In this document: positions 1 to 9,819 of the stretch, one piece after another
Position numbering within the stretch: position 1 is the stretch's first letter
Layout of the letters: every line of letters starts with the position of its first letter
DNA from: Heterobilharzia americana
Taxonomy: Eukaryota > Platyhelminthes > Trematoda > Strigeidida > Schistosomatidae
Assembly: GCA_944470555.2 (NCBI GenBank)
Contig: OX104132.1
Location: 16,687,755 to 16,751,754 of the forward strand
Length of the DNA: 64,000 bases
Reading direction: 5' to 3'
Translations under genes and position numbers: made by a program
The notes under the pieces: model-generated
The model's database searches: none
What the model saw: the letters and a program-made list of their open reading frames with translations, nothing else
Told to the model about the DNA's origin: nothing

Positions 1-339
1 ATTACCTGACGGCCCAGACCTTGGTAGCTGGAGTGGGGTTTGAATACATGGTCTAGAGGTTGAAGCTAAAGTGCTTAAATCAAAGAGCCACAGCTCTGTA
101 ATTCATTAGCTAACAGTACTTGATTAGGTCGTGAGTATTAGCAAATATATCGTAATAAGAAGCCTTGGAATCACAGTTTTCGGCTTATACTATAATAATG
201 AAATCGTTCAGAAGTGTTTTAAACTTTATTACATTCGAATTTGGAAGATTCGTCGTAAGGCTGGTCACATTTTTGTAAATGATTTATTGATCTAAATTGT
301 TCAGGCACTATAGACGCATAGAACACATCTTGGAATACT
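1..339. other. unassigned left edge
   Basis: No coding or family signal was recognised here. Nothing aligns by eye with the retroelement families seen elsewhere in the window. The first RTE fragment begins near its right end. Confidence 0.4.
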
Positions 340-1165
340 TAGGAATTACAGTTGATCACGTCAATAACCAACAACAACAACAAGCTATAATCATCATCAA
401 CGGGAGGAACGTAAAGGAAGTAGCCTCTTTCATCTATCTACGCAGCACTGTTTCAACTAATGGCGGCACAGGCATAGACGAGGATGTCAAAGCCACCCAG
501 GATCGGAAAGACAGCAAGACAGGCGTTCATTAATCTCAAATCAATGTGGAGATCTTCTGAACAAAGCATTACGAGTGAACAAGATCCCGATTTTAAACAC
601 TAATTCAGTCAAGTCAGCGCTTCTATGTGATGGTTGAGAGACTTGGTGGTGCGTTACGAAAAGCATTTCTAAGAAACTACAGATATTCATCAACAACTGC
701 TGCCTACGTGGGCTCGTTATTGAGGCTGAGATTGGAAGTGCAGAAGGAATAAGCGAGGAGGAACTCTGGCTGTCTCTCTGTCTGTCTGTCTGTCTGTCTG
801 GCAACGAACCAAGGAAGTGAGAACCTATCGCTCAACAAATATGCACTGGAAGGAAGTGGAGGTGGACTGTATTGGGCATGCAGTGAGAAAACCATTCGGC
901 GATATCACTTGCCAGGTCAGGCCAGACCAAGTGAGGCCAGGCCAGACCAGACCCTCGAGTAGAACCCAGATGGGAAACGACGAGTTTGGTTCTGAGGTGA
1001 TGGTGACATGGATGAGATGGTGTGATGAAGAAATGAGAGGTTGTTTGCAGTGGTGGAGCCAGGTTCGAAATATTGTAGGGAATAGAGTGTAATGGAGACG
1101 TGCTAGTGAAGCCCTTTATTCGGCTAGGAACCCAAGGGACAAATAATAATAATAATAATAACAAT
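340..1165 (+). mobile_element. RTE-clade non-LTR retrotransposon, 5'-truncated 3' end (copy R1)
   Basis: This is the 3' part of the reverse-transcriptase ORF of an RTE-like element. Reading frame pieces include the block IIIINGRNVKEVASFIYL followed by STNGGTGIDEDVKA, the region after the RT catalytic motif. Downstream, in shifted frames, come pieces matching the conserved end of the ORF ([19 protein letters not shown]). It ends in the family-specific tail CCCAAGGGACAAATAATAAT with (AAT)n. 5' truncation plus an intact 3' tail is the normal product of target-primed reverse transcription. The copy is dead: there are several frameshifts and stops, and a (CTGT)n tract interrupts the ORF near 770-800. 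The clade name rests on recall of schistosome SR2/Perere-type RTE elements. Confidence 0.85.
768..801 (+). repeat. (CTGT)n tetranucleotide tract inside RTE copy R1
   Basis: About seven CTGT/CTCT units sit between the conserved blocks GAACTCTGG and CAACGAACCAA of the RTE ORF. The same position carries tetranucleotide tracts of different length and unit in five other copies. Confidence 0.9.
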
Positions 1166-2299
1166 ACGTCAATAACCGTTATTTTCTCTTGGTTAGCAGT
1201 TTGACTGAAAGGTTGTATTTGTCTTTTGATGTTCTTGCAGCTTATTTATGTGCATGTGTTTACGTGAGTATACTTCCACAAAAACCTAAAATTAACTCAC
1301 TTTTCATTGTTAGAAATCAATTGTAATGTGAGAAATTAAGACTATGAGGGGGATTTATAGAGAGATTCTTCATGGCAGTTGGCAGGTAGTCGTCAATTTA
1401 ATTGATGACATTCATGATCTTGAAAAGTAACGAATACCACATATAGATAGTACTCTCAGTGTACAATAATTTGTCATTGTTGCAGAGTAGCTCAGTTGAT
1501 GTTTATTTTACGTATGCAGACAGTTTCAGAAAAGAACTTTCGCTATGAATACTAGAGTTACTATCACTTAAATGCTTTTATTTAAAATCTTTAGAAGAAA
1601 CGAAACCCTGTTTATGGTTTAGCTGTCAGCCACCATCAGGATACCGAAGAATTACTCAAAGAAGTCATGCAATGTGCTTATAAATAATCAAGTTATTAAT
1701 AACAATGTTGATCTCTGATTGGTCAGTACACTTGTGACATACATTATTGCGTAAAATAAGCATAACTTTCATTCATTTAAACAAAATTTGAAATTAAGGT
1801 CACGCTAGAATATTCTATCAAGGTTAAATAGAGATATTCATAAATTATACGTGCAGGTGCACGTCTATGCGTGTTATAAAAACATTTGGCGGTGTTTTAA
1901 ACTTTTAAGAATGTGAACAGTCAGAGAAAAAAAATACATCTCTGCCACTTTGACAGGAAATATTTTATATTAGAAGGCAAGAAGAAGATTCATATTTATC
2001 TTAAAGAAATTGATACGGAGAAAATTTTTAAATATCGAAAAGGAAAACTGAAAGGAAAGATATATTTTTCTCTGGTACTTTCTCTCTTTAGCTGAGAGAA
2101 AAGATTCACCAGTTGATGAAATTCCAATTTCATTCTTTCTGCCCTTCTTTTCAATATTCAGTAAAAAACACATAAGCAGGAAGGTATAATCGAAAATTTC
2201 GATTTGTTCAAGTTATGTGGTACATTGGCTGACAGATAGTATTTTCTCATTTTCTTTTAAATGAACTTCTTATTGAATTTTCAAAGGTTCAATAAAGCC
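1166..2299. other. unassigned AT-rich interval
   Basis: No recognised element or convincing gene. A 60-codon Lys/Ile-rich ORF at 1913-2095 looks like chance in AT-rich DNA. A short string TAGCTCAGTTGATG near 1489 resembles a tRNA A-box but has no matching B-box. Confidence 0.4.
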
Positions 2300-3247
2300 T
2301 TAGCAAGTTAATTGGTTAGGATATGCTGGACAGCGGAAAAGAACCTAGAAGATTTGGATTTCGTCGATGACTTGTGTCTAATGTCACACAAACTCGAAGA
2401 TCTACACGCGAAATCCAACAAGTCGACAGAAGAGGTAGGGGAGGGCAGCGAAGACAAGACTTCAAGTGAATGTAGAGAAAACGGAGGTTTTGAAGATACC
2501 CAACCAAAGCCATCATCAACAACAAGCTATAATCATCATAAACGGGAGGAACGTAAAGGAACTAGCCTCTTTCATCTATCTAGACAGCATCGTTTCAACT
2601 ACAGGCGGCACAGGCATAGACGAGGATGTCAAAGCCAACCAAGATCGGAAAGATAGCAAGACAGGCGTTCATTAATTTGAAATCAGTGTGGAGATTGACT
2701 GTACTGCAGTCAGCATGTGGAACAAGATCCAGATTTTCAACATCAATGTCAAGTCAGTGCTTCTGTATGGTTCAGAGACTTGGCGTGTTACAAAAGGGAT
2801 CTCCAACAAACTGTAGACACTCATCAACAACTGCCTATGCTCGTTACTGAAGATCAGATGGACTGCTAGAAATAATAAGCAAGGAGGACCTCTGGCTGGC
2901 TGGCTGGCTGGCAACGAACCAACGAAGTGAGAACCTATCGCTCAACAAATATGCATTGGAAGGAAGTGGAGATGGACTGTATTGGGCATGCAGTGAGAAA
3001 ACCATTCGGCGACATCACTCGCCAGGTCAGGCCAGACCAGACCCTCGAGTAGAACCCAGATGGGAAACGACGAGTTTGGTTTCTGAGGCCAGAGTGACAT
3101 GGAAGAGATGGTGTGATGAAGAAATGAGAGTTTGTTTGCACTGTGGAGCCAGGTTCGAAATATTGTAGGGAATAGAGTGTAATAGAGACGTGCTAGTGAA
3201 TCCGTATGTTTCATTAAGAACCCAAGAGACAAATAATAATGATAATA
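2300..3247 (+). mobile_element. RTE-clade non-LTR retrotransposon, 3' fragment with RT catalytic motif (copy R2)
   Basis: The fragment begins just before RT motif C: the frame reads NLEDLDFVDDLCLMSHKLED, where FVDD corresponds to the F/YADD catalytic aspartates. It then passes through AIIIINGRNVKELASFIYL and the C-terminal part. It ends in AACCCAAGAGACAAATAATAATGATAAT at about 3240. Stops and frame changes occur at about 2656 and 2850, and a (CTGG)n tract at 2891-2910 shifts the frame again. It is truncated at its 5' end, like R1, and cannot encode a working protein. Confidence 0.87.
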
Positions 3248-3400
3248 AGTTGGTTGGAAGTAATCGGCAGAAAGTTCTGAGCCTAGACTTTGTGCTTTTT
3301 ATTACTTATCAGGATGGCGTGTAACTGACCTTGAGGGAACTGATCTTCCCTGTGGGAATTGAACCTGCACCACTCTTTGCTACAGTTGGAGGCTTTATCA
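3248..3400 (-). mobile_element. SINE family C, tRNA-derived, minus orientation
   Basis: On the minus strand the segment runs from a B-box-like GGTTCAATTCCC to a conserved block CTTTCTGCCGATTACTTCC. The block is shared with the copies at 7300-7425 and 55440-55740. It starts directly after the (AAT)n tail of RTE copy R2. The tRNA origin is inferred from the B-box-like motif only. Confidence 0.5.
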
Positions 3401-3789
3401 CTGTCTTATTCAGATTTATCAAGGAAATTAAGAAGTTTTCACAGAAGAATATTAATTAGCTGTAACCAAAGCAAGTATTGTGATGGGAATACACTGGCAC
3501 ATTAGTTGTTTTGTCCACTGAACTCATACTTTGCTTTATGCAACTTTTTAGTTTTCTATCAGCATCTCGAAATACCTGATTATAGGAACTAAAAGGAACT
3601 AATAGTTTTCTAGGAAGAAGTAATTTTTATTGATTCGAATGCGCTGTGTATACTTTCGTTTCATGTATCTATATATCACTTAGACCAGGTTAGCTTGTGG
3701 AATTATGCAGCTGAATGATATTATGAGGTGAAGAGTGTAAAACACTTCTTGAAGAATGATTATGAACACCAGACTACATTGATGATGAG

Positions 3790-3965
3790 TAGAGATGGAT
3801 ATTAGCGAGTAGTGGGATCAAAGACACGCTTTTCGTTTTATCTGAGATTCTCCAGCTGGGTAAGCCCAATGGGTGATATTATTCCCGCGGGGACTCGAAC
3901 CTGAGTGCTTCGAATTTCAGAGGGTTATCCACTATGCCACTGGGTCACGATAATCGTTTCTTATG
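3790..3965 (-). mobile_element. SINE family A (hammerhead-bearing, Sm-alpha-like), minus orientation
   Basis: The minus strand has an A-box-like TGGCATAGTGGATAACC, a B-box GGTTCGAGTCCC, and then a decayed hammerhead region. There the CTGANGA box has become CTGGAGA while the GAAA box is retained (about 3815-3860). Family A is the type I compare with the schistosome Sm-alpha repeats, known to carry active hammerheads. Confidence 0.7.
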
Positions 3966-4149
3966 CGATGGGTATAGTTTTTATTGTTCTTGGGAGGAGC
4001 CCATATGCTACTAAAGACCGATCATTCTGGTTTGATCAACGATCGGATAATGCAGGCAAAAACATATATTGACGATTTAAAAATCTCCATAGATTATTCA
4101 GAACAAAAATAATTTGAGCAAACAATTGTTTTTAATAACTTTTTCTTCA

Positions 4150-4430
4150 GGCTTTACATTTACTCGTCAGCTGGATGTACCTGCCTCTCAGTGAGTGGTG
4201 TTGTTCCCACTAGGATTCGGACTCGGGGAGCAATCACTTCGGACGCGGGAGCGTTGTCCACTACACCACCAAACCACGATAGCCACTTCTTGTGCGACGA
4301 GTATAGTTTTAGTATTATTGCTTGTATTACACCGTCGTTGATTGGACCGAATTGATTAGTCTATGCTAGCATATAGACTTCTGTGTGGATGCCTCGATAT
4401 TACCTGTGGTCTTAACTACATAGTAATGAT
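4150..4430 (-). mobile_element. SINE family A, minus orientation
   Basis: The minus strand shows an A-box-like TGGTGTAGTGGACAACGC, a diverged B-box region, and CTGACGA at the expected hammerhead position (4168-4174 region). The second hammerhead half is lost. The outer part (4320-4425) matches the family tail with GGATGCCTCGATATTACC on the plus strand, which recurs at 23030-23150 and 42720-42790. Confidence 0.65.
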
Positions 4431-4434
4431 GGAC

Positions 4435-4545
4435 ATATGAATTGATTGTTAATTTGGTTTTAAAAGGGGATGAAAATAGAGAATTTTGGAAGGGATTATA
4501 CTGGATAACGAAACAAATAAATGGTTACAGTTATAAATCCATGGG
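4435..4545 (-). mobile_element. Penelope-like element, 3' UTR fragment
   Basis: The block TTTTAAAAGGGGATGAAAAT with AGAGAATTTTGGAAGGG and ACGAAACAAATAAATGGTTAC is repeated almost base for base at 6570-6660 and 52310-52385. In those copies it is followed on the minus strand by a GIY-YIG coding region. Here only the non-coding end survives. Confidence 0.6.
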
Positions 4546-5160
4546 AATAAGTGAAATGCAATAGTTAAAATGAGGCATGATATACAATTTTACTATATTG
4601 AGACAGTCAGTGTTATGGGTAAAATGGAGATCAAACTGAACGGAATGGTGGAATTGTTATCAGTATACTCTGTTAGTTGTGAAATGAAATCAATATTGAC
4701 AGAACAATTACGAAATGAGGAGACAAAATCCACGGATGATGCTTCATTTATACATATTTATTGGGGGCATGAATGTGTGTGTTTGTTTACTAAGGGTAAA
4801 TAATAATTATGTAGTGTTGACTTATATTCACGTGGGATGAAAACCATGTGAATACTATAACGAAATAGAAAATAACAAATGTGAAGTATTACGTTACGGT
4901 TGAAAATGACTTCAGGTTGTGGTATGAATGAAGAAGGGTATAAAACTAATAACATAAGAAAATGAATGTCCATCAATTTAATGACAATATAGAAGAAAGG
5001 GATAGGAGGTTAAAATATGCAATTTGTGGTAGAGAAGTTCATAAAGAACGTGTCGACCCTGTTGTTGCCAAAGATAAACAAAGTGGATGTACATATTTCT
5101 TTTGAACACGTAGATCCGGTTTTCTTGTGTTGATGCCTATGGCTTTGGCTATGGATAAGA
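4546..5160. other. unassigned interval
   Basis: A 77-codon plus-strand ORF (4570-4803) and a 72-codon minus-strand ORF (4758-4976) overlap. Neither shows a recognisable domain, and both are within what AT-rich DNA gives by chance. Confidence 0.35.
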
Positions 5161-5164
5161 TGCG

Positions 5165-5585
5165 AAGTCATGAACATTTAGGGAGATTGCAAGGGACACG
5201 ATATATCACAGAAAAAGTGTGGTCTACCTTAATCTGATGCCCGGTATCTACTAGGCTTGAGAGGATTGCACTGTTGATGCTCTTCGTCATTCTCTTCCCT
5301 AACCAAGATGATATGTATTCACGAACCAGAATGGATAGAGCCCTTTGAGTACGACCTATGTAACTGGCTCCACAGGAGCAGTTGAACTCATAATTGCCCA
5401 TTGAATTGGCCATCATAGATAATCTATCCTTGGTTCGCTGCGTCAATAATGATTTGGTTGAGAAGATGACAGGAAATTTCGCTGCACTGAATGCCGATCT
5501 ACTTAATCGATGAGTTAAGATATCCGCTGCAATATCACCTTTGATGACTATTTTCGTCATTTCCACAGTGATCGTCTAGCATTTT
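5165..5585 (-). mobile_element. Penelope-like element, GIY-YIG endonuclease end
   Basis: A 132-codon minus-strand frame (5168-5566) encodes the C-terminal endonuclease of a Penelope-like retroelement. The diagnostic block is YEFNCSCGASYIGRTQRAL: a Cys-X-Cys-Gly followed by YIGRT, the second half of the GIY-YIG motif. A later block, DTGHQIKVDHTFSVIYRVP, is typical of the end of these ORFs. The upstream RT is missing. In intact elements this nuclease is thought to nick the target for reverse transcription. The frame is open but lacks the RT, so this is a relic. The schistosome families of this type that I know are Cercyon/Perere-10; I cannot tell which one this is. Confidence 0.85.
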
Positions 5586-6544
5586 CACGATAATCTGAGG
5601 ACTATAGAATGCATGGCTTTATATTACCTATCATTTTTAAATCAGTCTGGATTCCGAATTTGTGTTTCAGTCTGTCTCATTCACCGTTTTCTGATGAGCA
5701 ATGAACTTGCATAATAAATCTGTCTCCTTTCTTTAGGTTAACCGTGTTTATCTCGTTTTCAACTGAATAGAAGCACTATGATTTATTCATATTCTCCTAA
5801 ATTCCTTACTTGTGAATCGGTCAGTTTTATACAGGAAAATAAATATATGAAATTGTATTATGCATGTAAGAATACCCTCACTTCATAGTATTTGAATTAA
5901 CAAGGTGTTATTATAGAATTGCCAGTCAGATACTATTTCCATAGCATCATTCTACTTCTAACAGATTTTGTATGCCTAAATCTTATTAGTACTGTTGATT
6001 GCAACAGCTGAATAGGATAGTAAGTCATCCACTAGGTTTTCTATCTTAACCGATGTACGCCATCGATGAATTCGGGAAACTAATCGACTATCTGATATAG
6101 CTTTAGTTTGACAGGTTGATGTTAATGCAAAAGGATTGATGATAGTCTTAAGGGAAATCAGAATTTTTCATACTGTTGGTCCCTTTCGAAGCTAGAATAA
6201 CAAGCTTAGCAGAACACGATGGATTTATTGTATTTCATTGACTTCTCTTCAACTCCATACAAGGTATAAATTCCTAAGAGAGAAATGAAGTTCACATGAT
6301 TCATCTACCAAGAAAATGATAGGCTGTTGATGTCATAATGAAAGGATTGTTACGGATTGGTGAGGTTTAAATAAAATAGATTGTAATTACTAAAATTTAA
6401 GTTATCTAGTGTTTATATATTCAGATTGTCATCCTGCTACATGTGACTGATCAGAATAGCACAGAAAGTAGTACGTAGGTGTATCTGATGAGTTAGTAAT
6501 GTAAATATAGGGTCAAAATGTTTTTCATATGGGTTAAGGTCGAT
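5586..6544. other. unassigned interval
   Basis: AT-rich sequence without a recognisable gene or repeat family. It could contain untranslated or strongly decayed parts of the adjacent Penelope-like elements. Confidence 0.35.
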
Positions 6545-7010
6545 CAATAAACTGGTGGAGGTGATATAGGAATTGATTGCGGATATGATTTTAAAAGGGG
6601 ATAAAAATAGAGAATTTTGGAAGGGACTACGCCGGATGACGAAACAAATAAATGGTTACCATGGCAGTTGAAGGGTAACAATCAACTCATTTTGGATGGA
6701 TAAATTCGGTCTACTTCTGATGTCAATTGATTCTGCAAATCTTAGCATTGTATTGTTTGTTAATTGTTTTAAATGCTTTAGAGATTTGGACGTCGTGTTC
6801 TGTATCCATCAGATGTTTAATAATGAAACTTTTAAAGAGTTTTGGTTCCTTTAAACCTAACTTAGTTGGGATGTGTTCACGAAATCTAGTTTCAGCCCTC
6901 CTCTCTGTCATCAATGGACTATTCCTGAGAGGTGAATTATATAGATTTCATTTCCCTTTATATGTATTTTATGAGTTTGTAGACAGTATGAAGTTGAAGA
7001 AAAGGCGATG
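6545..7010 (-). mobile_element. Penelope-like element, 3' UTR plus GIY-YIG remnant
   Basis: The minus-strand frame at 6723-6914 reads TERRAETRFREHIPTKLGL and then LMDTEHDVQISKAFKTI, matching the core of the GIY-YIG domain after YIG. The YIG itself is broken. The following non-coding part (6545-6720) aligns with 52255-52440, so both belong to one PLE family distinct from the copy at 5165. Frameshifts remove the N-terminal part. Confidence 0.8.
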
Positions 7011-7029
7011 AAATACAATAAATTCATCA

Positions 7030-7085
7030 TAACGGGCTTTAAACTTAGGGGTCGCTGGTTCGAACCCTCCTGGGACTGATGTTTT
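7030..7085 (+). other. tRNA-like B-box segment
   Basis: GCTGGTTCGAACCCTCC at about 7052 is a near-perfect RNA polymerase III B-box as found in tRNAs and tRNA-derived SINEs. No complete cloverleaf can be formed from the flanks, so a SINE head is more likely than a tRNA gene. Confidence 0.35.
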
Positions 7086-7299
7086 CAACCTATGTAGGTT
7101 ATAATAATGATTTCATTTTACTAGTACTATGGTGAAGGATCTGGCTTATATGGGTTTTCTTCCTGTGTTCTTTGTTTGCACGATATCGTTCACTATTTCC
7201 TTTATCATTATATCTGGAAGCGCTTAGCTGCTGTCCAGAATGATAGCTGGATTATTTACTCAGGGAACAAAATCTTTGATGTTAGTAATAAGAGGTTGA

Positions 7300-7427
7300 A
7301 GATACGGCCTGCTGACGAATTCCACTAAGCACGAAACGTAGGCGAAACTTGGCTTTCTGCCGATTTCTTCCAGTCAACTAGCATCCGTCAAAGTGCACTA
7401 CGATGGTGAGGTTCCTGGCTTGGCGGG
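7300..7427 (+). mobile_element. SINE family C fragment
   Basis: It shares AACTTGGCTTTCTGCCGATT and CATCCGTCAAAGTGCACTACG with the reverse complement of 55440-55560. CTGACGA (7310-7316) and GAAAC 15 bases later are suggestive of a hammerhead, but no acceptable stem II forms. It abuts the RTE tail that follows. Confidence 0.5.
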
Positions 7428-7522
7428 AATCGAGTGTAATGGAGACGTGCTAATGATTGCGTATGTTCCATTAGGAGCCCAAGGGACAAATAATAAATAA
7501 TAATAATAATACTGGACCAAAC
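7428..7522 (+). mobile_element. RTE 3' tail only (copy R3)
   Basis: About 95 bases of the extreme RTE 3' end: GAGTGTAATGGAGACGTGC, the ATGTTCCATTAGGAGCCCAA block, then CAAATAATAAATAATAATAA. This is an extreme 5' truncation, or a tail used as a site by the preceding SINE. Confidence 0.8.
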
Positions 7523-8330
7523 TTGTTAATCTGTCTCATGATTGGCTCCATGTCTCAGTAAGAAAACCATCACTGACGATCAGCTATGTACAAGCACGAC
7601 GAGCTTTTCAGCCATAGCAGTATGTGGAATAAACTTTAATCTTTGATCAAGTTGTTAGAAATTCTTTACCTTAACTGTCAAGTATTCTGATATTTTGTTC
7701 CAGATGTAAATCATAAATAAAGTAGTATGATATATATGAGTAGATTGAATGAATATACCAAAAAAAATTCTTCCTATAAATTGACATTGACAAATAATGT
7801 TATACGGGAATTTATTTTGGCTATCAGTAATTTACTGAGTAATTTAGTGATAAATTGTGTAATTGACATACAAGAAATAGCTCTCACCAATATTATAAGC
7901 CTATAATGTTTGCATGCTGATGATCCACTTATTTGTCTTTTTGTGACTTCAGTTTTTATTTCCAACATTCCTTCTTTTTCTGAATGACTGGTTGTGAACT
8001 CTTATTCTCTGGTTCCCTTTTTAAGTGATTACTTTATTATTTAACTTTCTCTGCCTTTTTCATCTATTTTTTCATCGAAGTTACAAAAATAAATGGTATT
8101 GAGAAATTCTGTAATCTCTTTCTTACTTTCAATACCTTAAAGATACAAGTGTTATGAACTTTGAAGGAGTCTACAAATGCAAGCCGAAGCTTTACTCCTA
8201 AGTTCCATTGTGTTTACCAACTATACTGTATTTTCACGGCTAGTGATAAGTATAAATCTCTACAGTTTTCAAATGAAGTAAAACATTTTTGAGGGAGTTG
8301 TGGAGATTTGGAAATATTTTAGGTTGTTAT
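7523..8330. other. unassigned interval
   Basis: No gene or repeat family recognised. A 64-codon minus-strand frame at 7774-7968 has no domain signature. Confidence 0.35.
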
Positions 8331-8515
8331 TCATCGTAGACTGACATCAGTTGGAGAAACAAAGTAAACCTGGGAGGACTGGACAGCTGTTTCGTCAGAC
8401 TAGTATGGGACTCATCAGCAGTGCGCACCCACGACCCCGCAAGGGATCGAACCCGTGACTTTCAGGTTCCGCGGCCAGCGAGTTACCATCCAGCCACTGG
8501 GTCAGAATCCAATGG
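8331..8515 (-). mobile_element. SINE family B (hammerhead-bearing), minus orientation
   Basis: The minus strand starts with a tRNA-like head: an A-box-like AGTGGCTGGATGGTAAC and a B-box GGTTCGATCCC. It continues into a hammerhead region and ends at CCAACTGATGTCAGTCTACG. The same order of parts occurs at 8597-8767, 24080, 29480, 44855, 51985 and 59740. It forms the left arm of a large inverted repeat with the next copy. Confidence 0.75.
8376..8426 (-). ncRNA. type-I hammerhead ribozyme motif with intact core
   Basis: Minus strand, 5' to 3': stem I arm GCGCACTG, core box CTGATGA, stem II, core box GAAA, short stem III ACAGCTGT, cleavage-site C in GTC, then stem I arm CAGTCC. All invariant core positions (CUGANGA, GAAA, GUC) are present. 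Stem II pairs GUC with GAC over an enlarged loop. Stem I has four contiguous pairs, then one mismatch. Stem III is the very short palindromic type seen in schistosome SINE hammerheads. Activity is inferred, not shown. Confidence 0.7.
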
Positions 8516-8596
8516 TCCATATTTCGAACTTCTGTTAGCTCACGATATAGCGCAACCGCCTCCCAATGTCATCGTTGAGCAACTGTCCTCACGACC

Positions 8597-8767
8597 ATCA
8601 GGCTTTGACTCCACCAATGAGCACCAGTGGCTCAATGGTAATGCGCTGGCTACGGGACCTGAAGGTCGCGGGTTCGCACTGCTGAGGATTCCCGTACTAG
8701 GACAAAACAGCTGTCCAGTGCTCCCAGGTTTCCTTTGTTTCTCCAACTGATGTCAGTCTACGATGTG
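8597..8767 (+). mobile_element. SINE family B, plus orientation
   Basis: Head AGTGGCTCAATGGTAATGCG, B-box region GCGGGTTCGCACTGC, hammerhead region and tail CCAACTGATGTCAGTCTACG are in the standard order. It is the right arm of an inverted repeat with 8331-8515, separated by about 80-100 bases. Confidence 0.75.
8676..8721 (+). ncRNA. hammerhead motif, probably inactivated
   Basis: GCACTG pairs perfectly with CAGTGC (stem I), CTGAGGA is intact, and stem III ACAGCTGT plus GTC is intact. However, the GAAA box reads AAAA and the first stem II pair is lost. The changed G is a catalytic residue in hammerheads, so cleavage is not expected. Confidence 0.65.
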
Positions 8768-9254
8768 TAACAACTTAGAGTAAAACAAAGTCGGCGGAGG
8801 TCATTGTAACGAGACGGAAGACAGTATGCCAATTGGAACAGTAGTCCTTACATATGGTACACCTTGCACTAAACCCGTAACTTGCAAAACGTGCTTCGTT
8901 CCTTTTTCTGTTTCCCTCTTGATTTGCTCCTCATACATTCTTATCAGCAGCATCCACTGTAATACCCCTGTGTTATCCCATGTGTTGCTCTTGGCAGAAT
9001 CCTTACCCATTCCTGGTAATTCCCTATGATTCCTACTACCCTCTCAACATATACTACTTATATCCATTCTTATCAGCAACGCCCACTACAATTGCAATGA
9101 TCCTTTAGAAAGTCCTGAGGTTTTATGAAAGCATAAGGAATGCACTGTTCGGGTCTGAAATGAAACATGAGAATAGTCTATCACTTTTATTGTATCTCAA
9201 ATAATTTCATCAGTTTCTTTTCTTGTTCTTTTGTCACTAGCAGTTAACTCATTG
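8768..9254. other. unassigned interval with short duplication
   Basis: A block of about 30 bases starting CATTCTTATCAGCAGCATCC at 8936 recurs, diverged, at 9065. Overlapping ORFs in both directions (8801-9029) have no recognised domain. The moderately higher GC suggests an unrecognised repeat. Confidence 0.35.
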
Positions 9255-9440
9255 CATTTCAAACATTTGACGAGTCCTAATTGGGACGAAACGTGCCACC
9301 TGAAACCAGACTAATTACCATAATAAATATTCAGACACTATCGAGACATCTGCATAGGAACCCATATACCAACAGAGGTCGAATAATTCGATCCAAAATA
9401 ACAACAGAGAATCACAAGCATAAGAAAAATATCAATAATT
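9255..9440 (+). mobile_element. SINE family A, hammerhead and tail part
   Basis: This is a 5'-truncated copy starting at the hammerhead (about 9262-9310): TTGACGA, stem II GTCC/GGAC, intact GAAAC. The first C of the CTGANGA box is T, and stem III is broken. It continues through the family tail CATATACCAACAGAGGTCGA. Confidence 0.7.
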
Positions 9441-9776
9441 TGTCCAGATTGTTTGAGACCATACATGTTTCTCCTTGGCATGAAGAGTGATTAATTTCCA
9501 AGTAATTTTCATCACTCAAAAACATCAGATAAAGAAACGCTGAAAATCAAGAAGCACTCAACAATCTGTGGAAAGCAGCAATGCTGAACAAAGAATATTC
9601 TTTTCAATAAGTATTCTTATTAGGTTCTACAATGATAAAAATGCGTTTTACAGTGTGAAATCAAGGATTAGATACATTTTCAAAGTGAAGTAAGATTTAA
9701 GGATTGTAAGAAAACAGATTTTTCGCTTAATTTCTCAATACTGGGATGATACATATACCGATGAATGATGTGGTTT

Positions 9777-9818
9777 TATTATTATTTATTTGACCCTTGG
9801 GTTCCTAATGGAACAAAA
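9777..9818 (-). mobile_element. RTE 3' tail remnant
   Basis: The string TTATTATTATTTATTTGACCCTT with GGGTTCCTAATGGAAC is the reverse complement of the RTE 3' end. It directly abuts a Penelope-like element. Confidence 0.65.
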
Positions 9819-9819
9819 A

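Noticed and set aside
1913..2173. Lys/Ile- and Phe/Ser-rich ORFs on both strands
   Set aside because: Low-complexity translation of AT-rich DNA, without domains or supporting splice or start signals.
7310..7345. Hammerhead in SINE family C (CTGACGA...GAAAC)
   Set aside because: The intervening 14 bases do not form a stem II and stem I is absent. A decayed ribozyme is possible but not supportable from these copies.
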